Below are positions 14,354 through 23,771 of a stretch of 24,926 nt of DNA, piece by piece (positions within the stretch are counted from its first letter, which is position 1; every line of letters begins with the position of its first letter). The DNA comes from Paraktedonobacter sp035294465 (GTDB lineage Bacteria > Chloroflexota > Ktedonobacteria > Ktedonobacterales > Ktedonobacteraceae). Below the pieces are notes generated by a model that saw only the letters and a program-made list of their open reading frames with translations, was not told the origin of the DNA and made no database searches. The translations under genes were made by a program, and so were the position numbers. The stretch spans positions 1-24,926 of the forward strand of contig DATGKW010000166.1 of NCBI GenBank assembly GCA_035294465.1, in the 5' to 3' direction.

Positions 14354-16540
14354 ATGGAGAGAGGGAAAAGCATCCACTTTGGACTATTACTCCACAATCA
14401 CCAGCCGGTCGGAAACTTTCCGTGGGTATGCCAGCAGGTGTATGAAGAGGCATATTTGCCTTTGATCAAGGCCCTTGAGCGTCACAAACAGATACGTCTT
14501 TCACTGCACTATACCGGTTCCCTGCTGGATTGGCTTGGCGAAGCACACCCGGAGTTCCTGCAGCGAGTCGCGGCGCTGGTACAGCGCAACCAGGTGGAAA
14601 TAGTGGGCGGTGGTTACTACGAGCCGATTCTGCCTTCTATCCCTGACCGGGACAAACACGGACAGATTTGTAAGCTCAGCGAGCGCTTGCAGAAAGATTT
14701 CGGTATCTCTATCAGCGGAGCATGGCTGGCTGAACGTGTCTGGGAACCAGCCCTGCCACGAGTATTACGCAACGCTGGTATCGAATGGACCATCCTCGAT
14801 GATGTACATTTGAAGAGCGTGGGCTTGGAGGAAAGCGATCTCTATGGTTATTACGCGACCGAGGACCAGAGTCCCATCCTCAAAGTTTTCGCTACCAATC
14901 GGACGCTACGCTATACCATCCCCTGGCGTCCAGTGTATGAGACCATTGATCTGTTGCGTTCCCTGGCGACAAGCGATGGCGAGCGCATTCTGGTCATGGG
15001 CGACGATGGAGAAAAGTTCGGGAGCTGGCCCGGCACCCGCGAATATTGTTGGGGCAGAGATGGCCACCATGGCTGGATCGAGGAGTTTTTTAACGCGCTG
15101 GAAGAGAATCGCTCCTGGCTGCGCACCACACCGCCCGGCGAATACGCCCGCGACCACCCCGCTCTCGGACGCGTGTATATCCCCACCTCGTCGTATATCG
15201 AGATGACCGAGTGGGCGCTACCGCCGCGCAAGTCCTACGCCTTTGGGCAAATTCTACACAGGTTGCAGGCTGCACACGAGGACGAAATCCTCCAGTTTAT
15301 GCGCGGCGGCTTCTGGCGCAATTTCCTGGTACGTTACCCTGAGGTTAATAACCAGCATAAAAAGATGCTGCGCGTACACGATGCCGTCTACGCGGCAGGC
15401 GCGAGCGATGAACACGGGCTAAATGACCTGTGGAAAGCGCAGGCCAACGATACCTACTGGCACGGCCTCTTCGGGGGCGTCTATATGGGCCACGTGCGCT
15501 CTGCAATCTACCACCATTTGATCAAGGCCGAGAACGCGGCCCACCAGGCCACGCAGGGCACGGGCCACTGGCAAAGCTACGAATTCACTGACTTTGACCG
15601 TGATAGCCGTGAGGAACTGCTGATCGAGGGTGATCAACAGAACCTGTACGTGGACCCGCAACGCGGGGGCACCCTCTTCGAGTGGGATCTGCGCCGTAGC
15701 ATGCATAATCTACTCTGCGTAATGCCTCGGCGCGAGGAGGGTTATCATCAAACCTTACGCGAATATGAACGAGAACGGCGCAAGCGCGAGTCGGAACAGG
15801 CGGCCCCGGGACAGCGCGACACCACTCTCAACCCTCATACGGTAGTGAGAACAAAAGAGCCAGACCTGGATCGTCTCCTGGTCATCGATCGGCACCGACG
15901 TTACAGCCTCATCGATCACTTCCTCGCGCCCTCCGTCAACCTGGAGCGCTTCGCCAATGCCAGTTACGAAGAGGCTGGTAATTTCGTTGAGCAGCCTTAC
16001 GAGGCCACTGTTCGCCAGGATGGCCTGGGTATCACCATAACTCTTGAGCGCGGAGGACGCGTTCGGCGGCAAGGCGCGCTGGCGCCCCAAACCGTGCTGG
16101 TTAACAAAACGCTCTTCGTGCCCGCCGGTCGCGAAGAATTGATGATACGCTATCTTATCCAGAATGAGAGCGAAGCCCGCCTGCAAACCCGCTTCGCCTG
16201 CGAGTGGAATATCCATCTGCTTGGCGGCGGCGGCAACGAGCAAGCGTATTACCGTGTCCAGAACCAGCATCTGGCCAACGAGCATTTCGACAGTACCGGC
16301 GAAATCAAGCACGTGGAGCTTTTCCATATTGGCAATGCCTGGCTGCAACAGGACATAGAGTTCGCGCTGAGCCAGCCGGCCACTCTCTGGCGCTACTCAG
16401 TCGAGGCCGTGACCGGCTCCGAGGCCGGCTTTGAGCGCAACCACCAGGGGAGCTGCCTCACTCTGCTCTGGCCCCTCTCGCTAGAGCCCGGCCAGATCTG
16501 GCAGGTTGAGATCACCTGCACTGGCTCCCCCGGCCAATAA
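14354..16540 (+). CDS. GH57 4-alpha-glucanotransferase / alpha-amylase
   Basis: 728 aa from ATG 14354 (TGAGGA seven bases upstream; an in-frame TTG at 14348 is less likely). The N-terminal (beta/alpha)7 barrel shows the GH57 conserved regions: HNHQP (14-18), GGGYYEP (85-91), WLAERVWEP with the nucleophile Glu127, and MGDDGEKFG (215-223) with the acid/base Asp. Residues ~300-400 match the DUF1925 middle domain and the rest the DUF1926 beta-sandwich, the architecture of Thermococcus-type glucanotransferases. It acts on alpha-1,4-glucans; hydrolysis versus transfer cannot be decided here. No signal peptide is seen, so it is likely cytoplasmic (glycogen or imported maltodextrin). A sugar-type ABC ATPase gene follows 339 bases later on the same strand. 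Confidence 0.92.
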   Translation: MERGKSIHFGLLLHNHQPVGNFPWVCQQVYEEAYLPLIKALERHKQIRLSLHYTGSLLDWLGEAHPEFLQRVAALVQRNQVEIVGGGYYEPILPSIPDRDKHGQICKLSERLQKDFGISISGAWLAERVWEPALPRVLRNAGIEWTILDDVHLKSVGLEESDLYGYYATEDQSPILKVFATNRTLRYTIPWRPVYETIDLLRSLATSDGERILVMGDDGEKFGSWPGTREYCWGRDGHHGWIEEFFNALEENRSWLRTTPPGEYARDHPALGRVYIPTSSYIEMTEWALPPRKSYAFGQILHRLQAAHEDEILQFMRGGFWRNFLVRYPEVNNQHKKMLRVHDAVYAAGASDEHGLNDLWKAQANDTYWHGLFGGVYMGHVRSAIYHHLIKAENAAHQATQGTGHWQSYEFTDFDRDSREELLIEGDQQNLYVDPQRGGTLFEWDLRRSMHNLLCVMPRREEGYHQTLREYERERRKRESEQAAPGQRDTTLNPHTVVRTKEPDLDRLLVIDRHRRYSLIDHFLAPSVNLERFANASYEEAGNFVEQPYEATVRQDGLGITITLERGGRVRRQGALAPQTVLVNKTLFVPAGREELMIRYLIQNESEARLQTRFACEWNIHLLGGGGNEQAYYRVQNQHLANEHFDSTGEIKHVELFHIGNAWLQQDIEFALSQPATLWRYSVEAVTGSEAGFERNHQGSCLTLLWPLSLEPGQIWQVEITCTGSPGQ

Positions 16541-16879
16541 ACCTTCTCAAGGCAAAGAGGGTTCACACGCCCCCGCGCAGACCCCCAAAAGACGGCTTTT
16601 CACCCGCTTGAGCCTATCTTTTTGGTTGATCCTTATGGTATACTCCCTATCAACATCTATCAATCTTAGCGTGGCCTATCCAAACCGCGCCCGATACAGA
16701 TGTGAAGAGGCCCCTTTGACTCCCATCTGTCCCAAAACATAGCGGAACAGATGCAAAGCGGGCATCAAGCGAAGCTCAAAAACAGTGAGATGTAGCAGGC
16801 AGCGAGCCGTTCTATCTTGCCTGAGATGTAATCGCACCAGGTGGGTCGCCTGTTACAAGAGCGAAAAGGAGTGATGTTC
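16541..16879 (+). promoter_or_regulatory. Promoter and long leader of the sugar ABC ATPase gene
   Basis: No supported gene lies in these 339 bases. An extended -10 element, TGGTATACT, is at 16636-16644 with no good -35, so transcription would start near 16650 and give a ~230-nt leader. Within it, ACAGATG occurs at 16696-16702 and 16747-16753 and its complement CATCTGT at 16724-16730, so the middle copy could pair with either flank. Whether this is a real switch is unproven. The ORF that crosses this region lacks family signal. Confidence 0.45.
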
Positions 16880-18001
<1,122 letters not shown>

Positions 18002-18008
18002 CGCCAGC

Positions 18009-18064
18009 AAAGTCAGAAACAAGGGGATCAGTGTGCGGGCTGATCCCCTTGTTTCTGACTTTTT
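18009..18064 (+). terminator. Strong rho-independent terminator of the ABC ATPase gene
   Basis: A 23-bp perfect stem (arms 18009-18031 and 18040-18062) with an 8-base loop is followed by the T-run at 18060-18064, only a few bases after the stop codon. The arms contain GGGGATCAG/CTGATCCCC. This is the clearest terminator in the window. Confidence 0.93.
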
Positions 18065-18100
18065 AGAATTCTTTTGATTGATGAAAGGACTTGAAAGCAA

Positions 18101-18817
18101 ATGAGGCGGGTGCTGGCACTACAACATGTCTGGGATGATCCACCGGGCTACCTGGGCGAAATGTTACACGAACATGGCATTACCTGTGACGTGATCGATA
18201 TCACAAGCGAAGCTCCCCCCGATCCGGCAGCTTACCAGGCAATAGTTGTTATGGGCGGGCCGCAGCATGTCTATCTTGATGAGCAACAGCCCTACATGAA
18301 GCGAGAGATCGCCATGCTAGGCCGCGCGGTCGAGAAAGAGATTCCCACACTTGGCATCTGCCTGGGAGGCCAGTTGCTGGCCCGCGCTCTTGGAGGCAAG
18401 GTATACCGGCACAGGCTGACAGAACTGGGCTTCTTTCAGATTCCCCTTACTCAGGCCGGGCAACATGACCCACTTTTCGCCAGTCTGCCGGGCCATCAGC
18501 TGGCCTTTCACTGGCACGAAGATGTCTTTGATCTGCCCACCGGCGCGATCCTTTTAGCCAGCAGCGAGAACGCTCCCAACCAGGCTTTTCGCTTTGGCCC
18601 TTACGCCTACGGCATACAGTTCCACATCGAACTCAATGCCGAACTGGTGAAAACCTGGCTGCACTTCCCCGCCTTCGCCCAGGAGCTTATCCAGACGCTC
18701 GGCAGCGAGAACGCTCCCGAAGTGCTTGAAGAGGAATGGAGCAAACACGCCGCAACCTATCGCGCCCATACACGGATAATGTTTGAAAACTTTCTGCGTA
18801 TTGCCGAGCTAATCTGA
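18101..18817 (+). CDS. Class I glutamine amidotransferase (GMP synthase-like domain)
   Basis: 238 aa. The triad-type glutaminase is complete: nucleophile C87 in TLGICLGGQLLA and the H175-x-E177 pair in YGIQFHIE. The oxyanion-strand motif VVMGGPQHVY is at 49-58. The protein is a stand-alone amidotransferase domain similar to GuaA-like and YfeJ/Blr-type proteins. It hydrolyses glutamine to supply ammonia or acts on gamma-glutamyl compounds (family knowledge); the partner or substrate is unknown. No synthetase domain is fused and no guaA-type gene is next to it. It starts 37 bases after the terminator, so it has its own promoter, which was not recognised. It converges with the LLM gene, leaving only a 16-base gap between stop codons. 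Confidence 0.88.
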   Translation: MRRVLALQHVWDDPPGYLGEMLHEHGITCDVIDITSEAPPDPAAYQAIVVMGGPQHVYLDEQQPYMKREIAMLGRAVEKEIPTLGICLGGQLLARALGGKVYRHRLTELGFFQIPLTQAGQHDPLFASLPGHQLAFHWHEDVFDLPTGAILLASSENAPNQAFRFGPYAYGIQFHIELNAELVKTWLHFPAFAQELIQTLGSENAPEVLEEEWSKHAATYRAHTRIMFENFLRIAELI

Positions 18818-18833
18818 GCCGCCGCACTTACAC

Positions 18834-19673
18834 TTATTTTGGCGGTCCTTGCTTAATGCGTGCCAGCGCCTGCTCTGCTTCTCCGGGATCAGGCAGCACA
18901 AACTCAATCCACCAGGTCGCGCCCGCCTCCCTATAAGCCTCAACATGTGCCCGCGCTTTGCCCGAATCGGAGCCATCGCTGTTTCCTCCCGCAGCAAGAT
19001 CAAAGGGCACGGAGCTTGTACGGTGCTCCTCAATCATCGTTTTGATCGCACGTATGTCTGCCGGTTTGATGTAGCCGTCACTATGCTCGTCAGGCACTTT
19101 GGCGGGACAGAAACCATCCCAGCACGCTGCGCGCAAGGCGGGAGCTTTGCGGGGCCAGTAACCGCCTAGCCAGATGGGAATCCTGGGCGTCTGGATTGGC
19201 CCTGGACGAAAGGTAATATCGTGTACTTGATAATACGCGCCTTGATAACTGAAAGGCTGCCCACTCATCAAGCCGTTAAGGATCTCCAAACCCTCGTCAA
19301 GCATCATGGCCCGCTGCTTCTCGTCCGTGATCTCGCCAAAGTGACAATCCTGGGCATCACCCAGGCCAAAGCCCAGGATCAGGCGCCCATGCGAGAGATG
19401 ATCGAGCGTGATAGCTTCACGGGCCAGCTTCCAGGGAAGCCGGGAAGGCAACGGCGTCACTGTTATTCCCAGATGTATTCGCTGCGTGCGCAGAGCTATC
19501 GCTGTCAGCGCAAGCCAGGGATCATAAGTTGTTCCCTGCGCGCCCCAATAGACGATGTAATCTTCCAGAAAAACCCCATCCCAGCCTTCCTCCTCGGCAA
19601 TATGCGCATATTCGACTAATCGCTCAACATTGCCATCGATACCCGATAGAGGCAATACTATCCCGTATTTCAT
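18834..19673 (-). CDS. LLM-class (luciferase-like) flavin/F420-dependent oxidoreductase
   Basis: 279 aa from ATG 19673, with GAGGAGA eight bases upstream; the longer frame adds 15 residues. The start MKYGIVLPLSG is the usual LLM N-terminal strand. The TIM-barrel pattern continues with HIAEEEGWDGVFLEDY, LALTAIALRTQRIHLGITVTPLP, LDHLSHGRLILGFGLGD and PIQTPRIPIWLGGYWPRKAPALRAACWDGF. These match F420-dependent LLM enzymes (FMN-type bacterial luciferases share the fold). The cofactor is not proven. A DUF385/Ddn-like protein, another F420-using type, lies 3.5 kb away. The methyltransferase gene is upstream on the same strand, 121 bases off. The substrate is unknown. Confidence 0.88.
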   Translation of the reverse strand: MKYGIVLPLSGIDGNVERLVEYAHIAEEEGWDGVFLEDYIVYWGAQGTTYDPWLALTAIALRTQRIHLGITVTPLPSRLPWKLAREAITLDHLSHGRLILGFGLGDAQDCHFGEITDEKQRAMMLDEGLEILNGLMSGQPFSYQGAYYQVHDITFRPGPIQTPRIPIWLGGYWPRKAPALRAACWDGFCPAKVPDEHSDGYIKPADIRAIKTMIEEHRTSSVPFDLAAGGNSDGSDSGKARAHVEAYREAGATWWIEFVLPDPGEAEQALARIKQGPPK

Positions 19674-19794
19674 CGCACGATTCTCCTCATGCTTTATATG
19701 CACTGAATGACTAAACATCTCTCACGAAGAGAATACACGCTACTTCTTGCCATCTTCTGTCATATTTCCAGGAAAATTAGCGCCTATGCCGGGT

Positions 19795-21027
19795 CTACCT
19801 GATCTCGCCCGCAGCCTCTACCAATACCAGATGCTCTTGCAGGCGCTCTCCCAGCAGCGTTTCGAGATAAGGCGTGACACCCCAGAATCGCTTGAGGTCG
19901 AGGTACTCGCGAGCGGCGGAGGTGTTTATGCCCTGAGAGCGACGGACGGCGCGAATCATGAGATTTTTGTCGGTGTGTTCTGGCGCGACAAACTCTACTA
20001 CATCTGTACGATAGCCCAGGATTCGCAGGATTAACGCGCGGAAGGTATCGGTCAGAATATCCCCCAGGCGTTGCTTGAGGATGCCTTCGTGAAAAACGGC
20101 CTGCAACGGCGCGACCGCGTGCAATTGCTGCTGCAGGTGATGATGGCAGCAGGGCGCGCAGAGGATTAAGCGGGCCCGGTGCTTGATGCCCTGGAAAAGC
20201 GCCTCGTCGGTAGCAGTATCGCAGGCATGCAACGCCAGGACGATATCGGGCGCAGCTGTGGGCTGGTAGTCGATGATCGAGGAGTGCTCGAAGCAGGTCT
20301 GGCTGTAGCCAAGCTGCGTGCTCTCAAGCTTATTCTTGCGAATCAGCGTCTCGTTGATATCGATACCCATCAGCCGGGCCGGAATGCCGCGCACATCATT
20401 GAGATAGTGATAAGTTGCGAAGGAGAGATAGGCTGAGCCGCAGCCGCAATCGAGGATCTGCACCAGCCTGTCGGGCAAACGCTCCAATTCGCCGGTATGT
20501 TCCAGCAGCTTGAGAAACTCGTTGACCTGAGCAAACTTACTGTGCATACCTGGGCGCACGCGGCCCTGTTCGTCCATAACACCGGTCGCCTGCAAAAAAG
20601 CGTCGGGGTGCCCTGCTGGCAGCGCGAGTTGCTTGCTGACATCGTGCGCCAGACTGGGAACTTCGCCAGCAGGTACGGCTTTGCTTTTGTGAAGAATCGC
20701 TCTGCCTTTTCTCGTAATCTGGAAGAGCTTTTCTCCCGTTGTTGACTGCACAGCGATACTGCTGAAGGGAAGCGCCAGGAGCTCCTCTAGCCTGGCCTCT
20801 GCTTCAGACCCGCGATAATTTTTGGTGATATCCTGTCTCTGGCTAAAGTATGAGAATTGCAGGTAGCGCCCGTTCTTGAGTAACACCGGGCGCACCACTA
20901 CCTGTCGCCAGGGATTGCTCGCTTCGCGCACCCCTGCGGTTTGGGCCTTCCTCTTGAGAATCAGGCAGACAAAGGTGTTCTCGTCCAATACCAGCGATTT
21001 TACCTGTGACTTATAATCTTCAGACAT
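19795..21027 (-). CDS. SAM-dependent methyltransferase (Methyltransf_32 / GSTCD-METTL25-like)
   Basis: 410 aa. The SAM-binding motif I is ILDCGCGSAYLSF (191-203), motif II is LMGIDIN (219-225), and LALHACDTATDEAL (264-277) is the signature of the Methyltransf_32 group (GSTCD/METTL25 relatives). CAPCCHHHLQQQL follows at 290-302, with three cysteines and a His run that could bind metal or substrate. The N-terminal ~180 residues form a separate alpha/beta region with YFSQRQDITKN, the pattern seen in bacterial members. The target is not known: RNA, tRNA or a small molecule are all possible. There is a weak ribosome site. The gene may share transcription with the LLM gene downstream (121-base gap). 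It is divergent from the PP2C gene. Confidence 0.8.
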   Translation of the reverse strand: MSEDYKSQVKSLVLDENTFVCLILKRKAQTAGVREASNPWRQVVVRPVLLKNGRYLQFSYFSQRQDITKNYRGSEAEARLEELLALPFSSIAVQSTTGEKLFQITRKGRAILHKSKAVPAGEVPSLAHDVSKQLALPAGHPDAFLQATGVMDEQGRVRPGMHSKFAQVNEFLKLLEHTGELERLPDRLVQILDCGCGSAYLSFATYHYLNDVRGIPARLMGIDINETLIRKNKLESTQLGYSQTCFEHSSIIDYQPTAAPDIVLALHACDTATDEALFQGIKHRARLILCAPCCHHHLQQQLHAVAPLQAVFHEGILKQRLGDILTDTFRALILRILGYRTDVVEFVAPEHTDKNLMIRAVRRSQGINTSAAREYLDLKRFWGVTPYLETLLGERLQEHLVLVEAAGEIR

Positions 21028-21346
21028 GCGTTTATTTTACCACTTTGAAACCTTTCCCTATCTGGACAAAGAAGGTACAATTTTGAAAAAGGATTTAATG
21101 TATTCATTCAAAGGAATGCCCGCTCTCGTGTACTCCTGGGCACGAGAGGGTCTTGACAATTTTGTGACACATCCCTCTTTTCTTTTGCTATGAATTTCTG
21201 TTATACTCTCAGGCATATATAACATAGTTCCAGGTCGGCTCGCTACTATTATTAAAATGCTAAACAGTATAAAATGTGAGAAGAGTGTGCTAAAATCACA
21301 AAACCGCTTAGAGACACAGAACGGTCGTAAGGAGTATTCGACGCTG
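21028..21346 (+). promoter_or_regulatory. Intergenic region with inverted repeat and extended -10 before the PP2C gene
   Basis: These 319 bases separate the minus-strand methyltransferase and plus-strand phosphatase genes. An 8-bp perfect inverted repeat (CTCTCGTG at 21123-21130, CACGAGAG at 21141-21148) lies just before a TTGACA hexamer at 21153-21158. An extended -10, TGTTATACT, is at 21199-21207, but its distance from TTGACA (about 44 bases) is too long for one promoter. The short in-frame stretch before the phosphatase start is not convincing as coding. Confidence 0.4.
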
Positions 21347-22336
21347 ATGTCGGAAACAACTAAAAATCAACGCAGGTTTCCTCCGGGCAGCCTTTACCGG
21401 CATCCCTCTGAGGTCGCCTTAACCTTGCGAGTCCACGCCCACCGCAATACTCCTTCCCCATCTCGTTGCCTCCCTTTTCAAATAGTTGGTTATAGCATCC
21501 CCTGCGAACGCCATCCCCAACGCAATGAAGATAGTCTCTTGATTGATTCTTCCAATGGCCTGATGGGGGTGTTCGATGGTGTCGGTGGCAGTGCTGCCGG
21601 TGAGATCGCTTCGCAGATTGCCAAACACGCGTCGCGCCAGCACTGGCAAAGCTTCTTTCACCAGTATACCCGAAAACGCCATGCCCGCCATGTTCTGGAA
21701 AATTGCGATAAAATTGATCTTTGCATGCAACTTCAGCAGGTGCTCGAATATGCTGACGAGCAGGTACGCACAGAAGGCGCGCACCTGGCGGGCACAACCG
21801 ATCTGGCAACAACAGTAGCTATGGCCGCGCTCTGCCGCCACGGCAACGACCTGCAAATGTTCTACGCCCATGTAGGAGACAGCCGTATCTACCTTCTGCC
21901 CGAACAAGGACCGCTGCGCCGCTTGACTACCGATGATGGCCTGCTGGGACGCCTCGTCGAGAACCAGATGATGAGCGAGGAGGATGCTCGGAGGATTGAT
22001 CAGGCCATGTACGCCGACGAGCTGAGCGATCTGGAACTGAGCTACTTCCGGCACCGCGGAGGCATTACCCAGGCTCTCGGCGGTCCGCTTCAGCCGCTCA
22101 TCCATCTTGATTCGACTGCCATTCAACCCGGCGACCGCGTGCTCCTCTGCACTGACGGCATTCACGATAACCTGACTGACGAAGAGATTGAAAAGATCCT
22201 GCGCAACACGCCGCGCAACCTGGCCGCCCGTTATCTGGTTGAACACTCGCTGCTGCGTTCGCGCCAGGATCGCCAGGCCACCATCCGCGCCAAACCAGAC
22301 GATATCACAGCCATTGTCATGACTCGCATCTATTGA
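21347..22336 (+). CDS. PP2C-family (PPM) serine/threonine protein phosphatase
   Basis: 329 aa from ATG 21347. The frame extends up to 21257, but its first 30 residues lack a ribosome site and family similarity; GGAG at 21331-21334 is somewhat far (12 bases), so the start is uncertain. PPM motifs are present in order: HPQRNEDSLLID (with the conserved Arg/Asp), GVFDGVGGSAAGEIAS (D-G-x-G-G, metal ligands), TTDLATTVAMAAL, AHVGDSRIYLL, LTTDDGL, ITQALGG, LLCTDGIHDNL (T-D-G) and PDDITAIVM (the final D-D metal site). The enzyme needs Mn/Mg and removes phosphate from Ser/Thr, opposing Hanks-type kinases. No kinase gene is adjacent. No transmembrane segment is seen, so it acts in the cytoplasm. Confidence 0.9.
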   Translation: MSETTKNQRRFPPGSLYRHPSEVALTLRVHAHRNTPSPSRCLPFQIVGYSIPCERHPQRNEDSLLIDSSNGLMGVFDGVGGSAAGEIASQIAKHASRQHWQSFFHQYTRKRHARHVLENCDKIDLCMQLQQVLEYADEQVRTEGAHLAGTTDLATTVAMAALCRHGNDLQMFYAHVGDSRIYLLPEQGPLRRLTTDDGLLGRLVENQMMSEEDARRIDQAMYADELSDLELSYFRHRGGITQALGGPLQPLIHLDSTAIQPGDRVLLCTDGIHDNLTDEEIEKILRNTPRNLAARYLVEHSLLRSRQDRQATIRAKPDDITAIVMTRIY

Positions 22337-22420
22337 GCGCAGACTCAGTGGATCTTAACCTCCAGACGGTTAAAAAGTACCATACATGCCGAGTTGTTTC
22401 ACGAATAACGATCTCTCGTA

Positions 22421-22429
22421 TGCTATACT
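22421..22429 (+). promoter_or_regulatory. Candidate extended -10 promoter for the lipoprotein gene
   Basis: TGCTATACT at 22421-22429 matches the extended -10 pattern (TG-n-TATAAT, one mismatch). A -35 is not obvious (TTGTTT is 19+ bases away). Transcription would begin near 22436, about 50 bases before the GTG start at 22484. The same TGnTATACT word occurs before the ABC ATPase and PP2C genes. Confidence 0.5.
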
Positions 22430-22483
22430 GCTATGGGGGAATATTGTGAATCTTGTATGCTCTTTTGAGGAGATGCTGCTCTG

Positions 22484-23149
22484 GTGAACAAGAAGTTCTG
22501 GGGCCTGCTATGCTTATGTATGTTTCTTCCACTAATGGCCGCCTGCGGTCAGCCGGTCCAGCAAATGGTCCGGCACTCTTCTCTTACTAGCGACAGCCTC
22601 TACACAGATCAGCAGCCCAGCCCGACACCCCCTCTCTCGATTGCTCAGCAGGCTATAACTCCTACGCCTGTCGGGTCGGGATCTTCTGTCCCAGTTGGAC
22701 CGGCTCCCTACGGGCCACCCCCGGCGCAGACAGCTCTGGAAACCCAGCTGACCCAGGAGCTTTTCAACCAGATCAACACAGATCGTGCGGCTCTGGGACT
22801 CTATCCATACACATGGAACGCCACCCTTGCCGCCGGTGCGCTCTTACATAGCTGGAACATGTACCACTGCGGATTCAGCCATACCTGCCCCAACGGCGAA
22901 GATCAATGCACGCGTATCGCCAACGAAGGCTTCGCTGGCTATAGCGATTGCGGAGAGTGCATCGGCCTGGCCGGCCCCTCCAGCCCTCCCTGGAAGAATG
23001 TCTATGCCGTCCAGGAAAGTATGATGGCCGAGGGACCCACCGGCTGGCATTACATCCATCTCACCAGCAAGACCCTCCACCGCATCGGCGTCGGCGTCTA
23101 TGTGGACCCCACCGGGTGGGTCTGGTTTACGGAAGATATGGTAAGCTGA
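22484..23149 (+). CDS. Secreted CAP/SCP-domain lipoprotein
   Basis: 221 aa with a GTG start. The N-terminus is a lipoprotein signal: NKK, a hydrophobic core and LMAAC with the lipidated C21. A Pro/Ser/Gln-rich linker (~22-85) follows, then a CAP domain (ELFNQINTDRAALGLYPYTWNATLAAGALLHSWNM ... HYIHLTSKTLHRIGVGVYVDPTGWVWFTEDM). CAP domains in bacteria occur in extracellular proteins of varied and mostly unknown role. Between the first CAP helix and the tail are five cysteines (in YHC, HTC, DQC, SDC and GEC), more than usual, so disulfides or a metal site are possible. GAGGAG is 11 bases before the GTG. It probably faces the outside of the membrane. Confidence 0.8.
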   Translation: MNKKFWGLLCLCMFLPLMAACGQPVQQMVRHSSLTSDSLYTDQQPSPTPPLSIAQQAITPTPVGSGSSVPVGPAPYGPPPAQTALETQLTQELFNQINTDRAALGLYPYTWNATLAAGALLHSWNMYHCGFSHTCPNGEDQCTRIANEGFAGYSDCGECIGLAGPSSPPWKNVYAVQESMMAEGPTGWHYIHLTSKTLHRIGVGVYVDPTGWVWFTEDMVS

Positions 23150-23217
23150 ATAGTAACACTGATAATCATTTACTTATACCAACGAGATAGGTAGCACGAG
23201 AATGGAGAGACAAACGC

Positions 23218-23646
23218 ATGAAATTCGTTTTTAGAGCTTTCCTTTCCCTTATAGTCTTCTTCTATACTTCGACCGGCGGGCGTATCGGCGGCAAGACGAA
23301 TGGAGGCGATGTTCTCTTGCTCACAACTACGGGCCGCAAGTCTGGTAAAAAACGTACCGTCCCGCTCATCTATATCATGGACGGCCCGGCGTATGTGATC
23401 ACTGCCTCGGCAGGCGGCGGAGATAAGAATCCTGGCTGGTTCTTTAATATCCGCAGCAACCCGCGAGCTACCATTCAGGTAAAAGATAAACGCCTTGACG
23501 TGGCGGGAGAAGTCGCGGGGTCAGAGAAAAGAGCCGAATTATGGGCTCGGCTAACAGCGGCTCTCCCATTCTATGGCGATTATCAGAAGCGCACCAAACG
23601 AGAGATCCCGATGGTAATTTTGCGCCCGGTGAGCGAACCGGCTTAG
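23218..23646 (+). CDS. Ddn-like (DUF385) deazaflavin/F420-dependent nitroreductase-family protein
   Basis: 142 aa, the typical length. The first ~17 residues (MKFVFRAFLSLIVFFYT) are hydrophobic and could anchor the protein to the membrane. The family core LLLTTTGRKSGKKRTVPLIYI (33-53) contains the T-T-G-R-K-S-G-x-x-R-x-x-P-L motif that contacts F420 in mycobacterial Ddn/FGD-linked enzymes. Further conserved pieces are ASAGGGDKNPGWFFNIRSNPRATIQV and the C-terminal YGDYQKRTKREIPMVILRPV. It reduces quinones or other substrates using F420H2 or FMN (family knowledge). It follows the lipoprotein gene by 68 bases and precedes PaiB by 125, all on the same strand. Confidence 0.85.
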   Translation: MKFVFRAFLSLIVFFYTSTGGRIGGKTNGGDVLLLTTTGRKSGKKRTVPLIYIMDGPAYVITASAGGGDKNPGWFFNIRSNPRATIQVKDKRLDVAGEVAGSEKRAELWARLTAALPFYGDYQKRTKREIPMVILRPVSEPA

Positions 23647-23771
23647 AAGAAAACGAAGAGAACTTATTGGAGCGGCGAAGATCATACAAATTGGCTGTTG
23701 TGTTTGGGAATTGCTTCGGGTAGCATCTCTCCTAGAAGATGTTTACCAGGTTCTTTGCTAAGAGGTCTACC

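Noticed and set aside
16506..16742. Small plus-strand ORF between the GH57 and ABC genes
   Set aside because: It overlaps the end of GH57, has no ribosome site or family pattern, and its composition looks like leader sequence.
19747..20034. 95-aa plus-strand ORF overlapping the methyltransferase gene
   Set aside because: It lies mostly antisense to a well-supported gene and has no family motif or ribosome site of note.
22355..22380. Short hairpin TTAACC...GGTTAA after the PP2C gene as a terminator
   Set aside because: Only six pairs and followed by A residues rather than T, so it does not fit a plus-strand terminator.
22473..22487. Five-codon ATG...TGA mini-ORF overlapping the lipoprotein GTG start
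   Set aside because: It abuts the GAGGAG ribosome site with no spacing, so it is unlikely to be translated; it may be chance.
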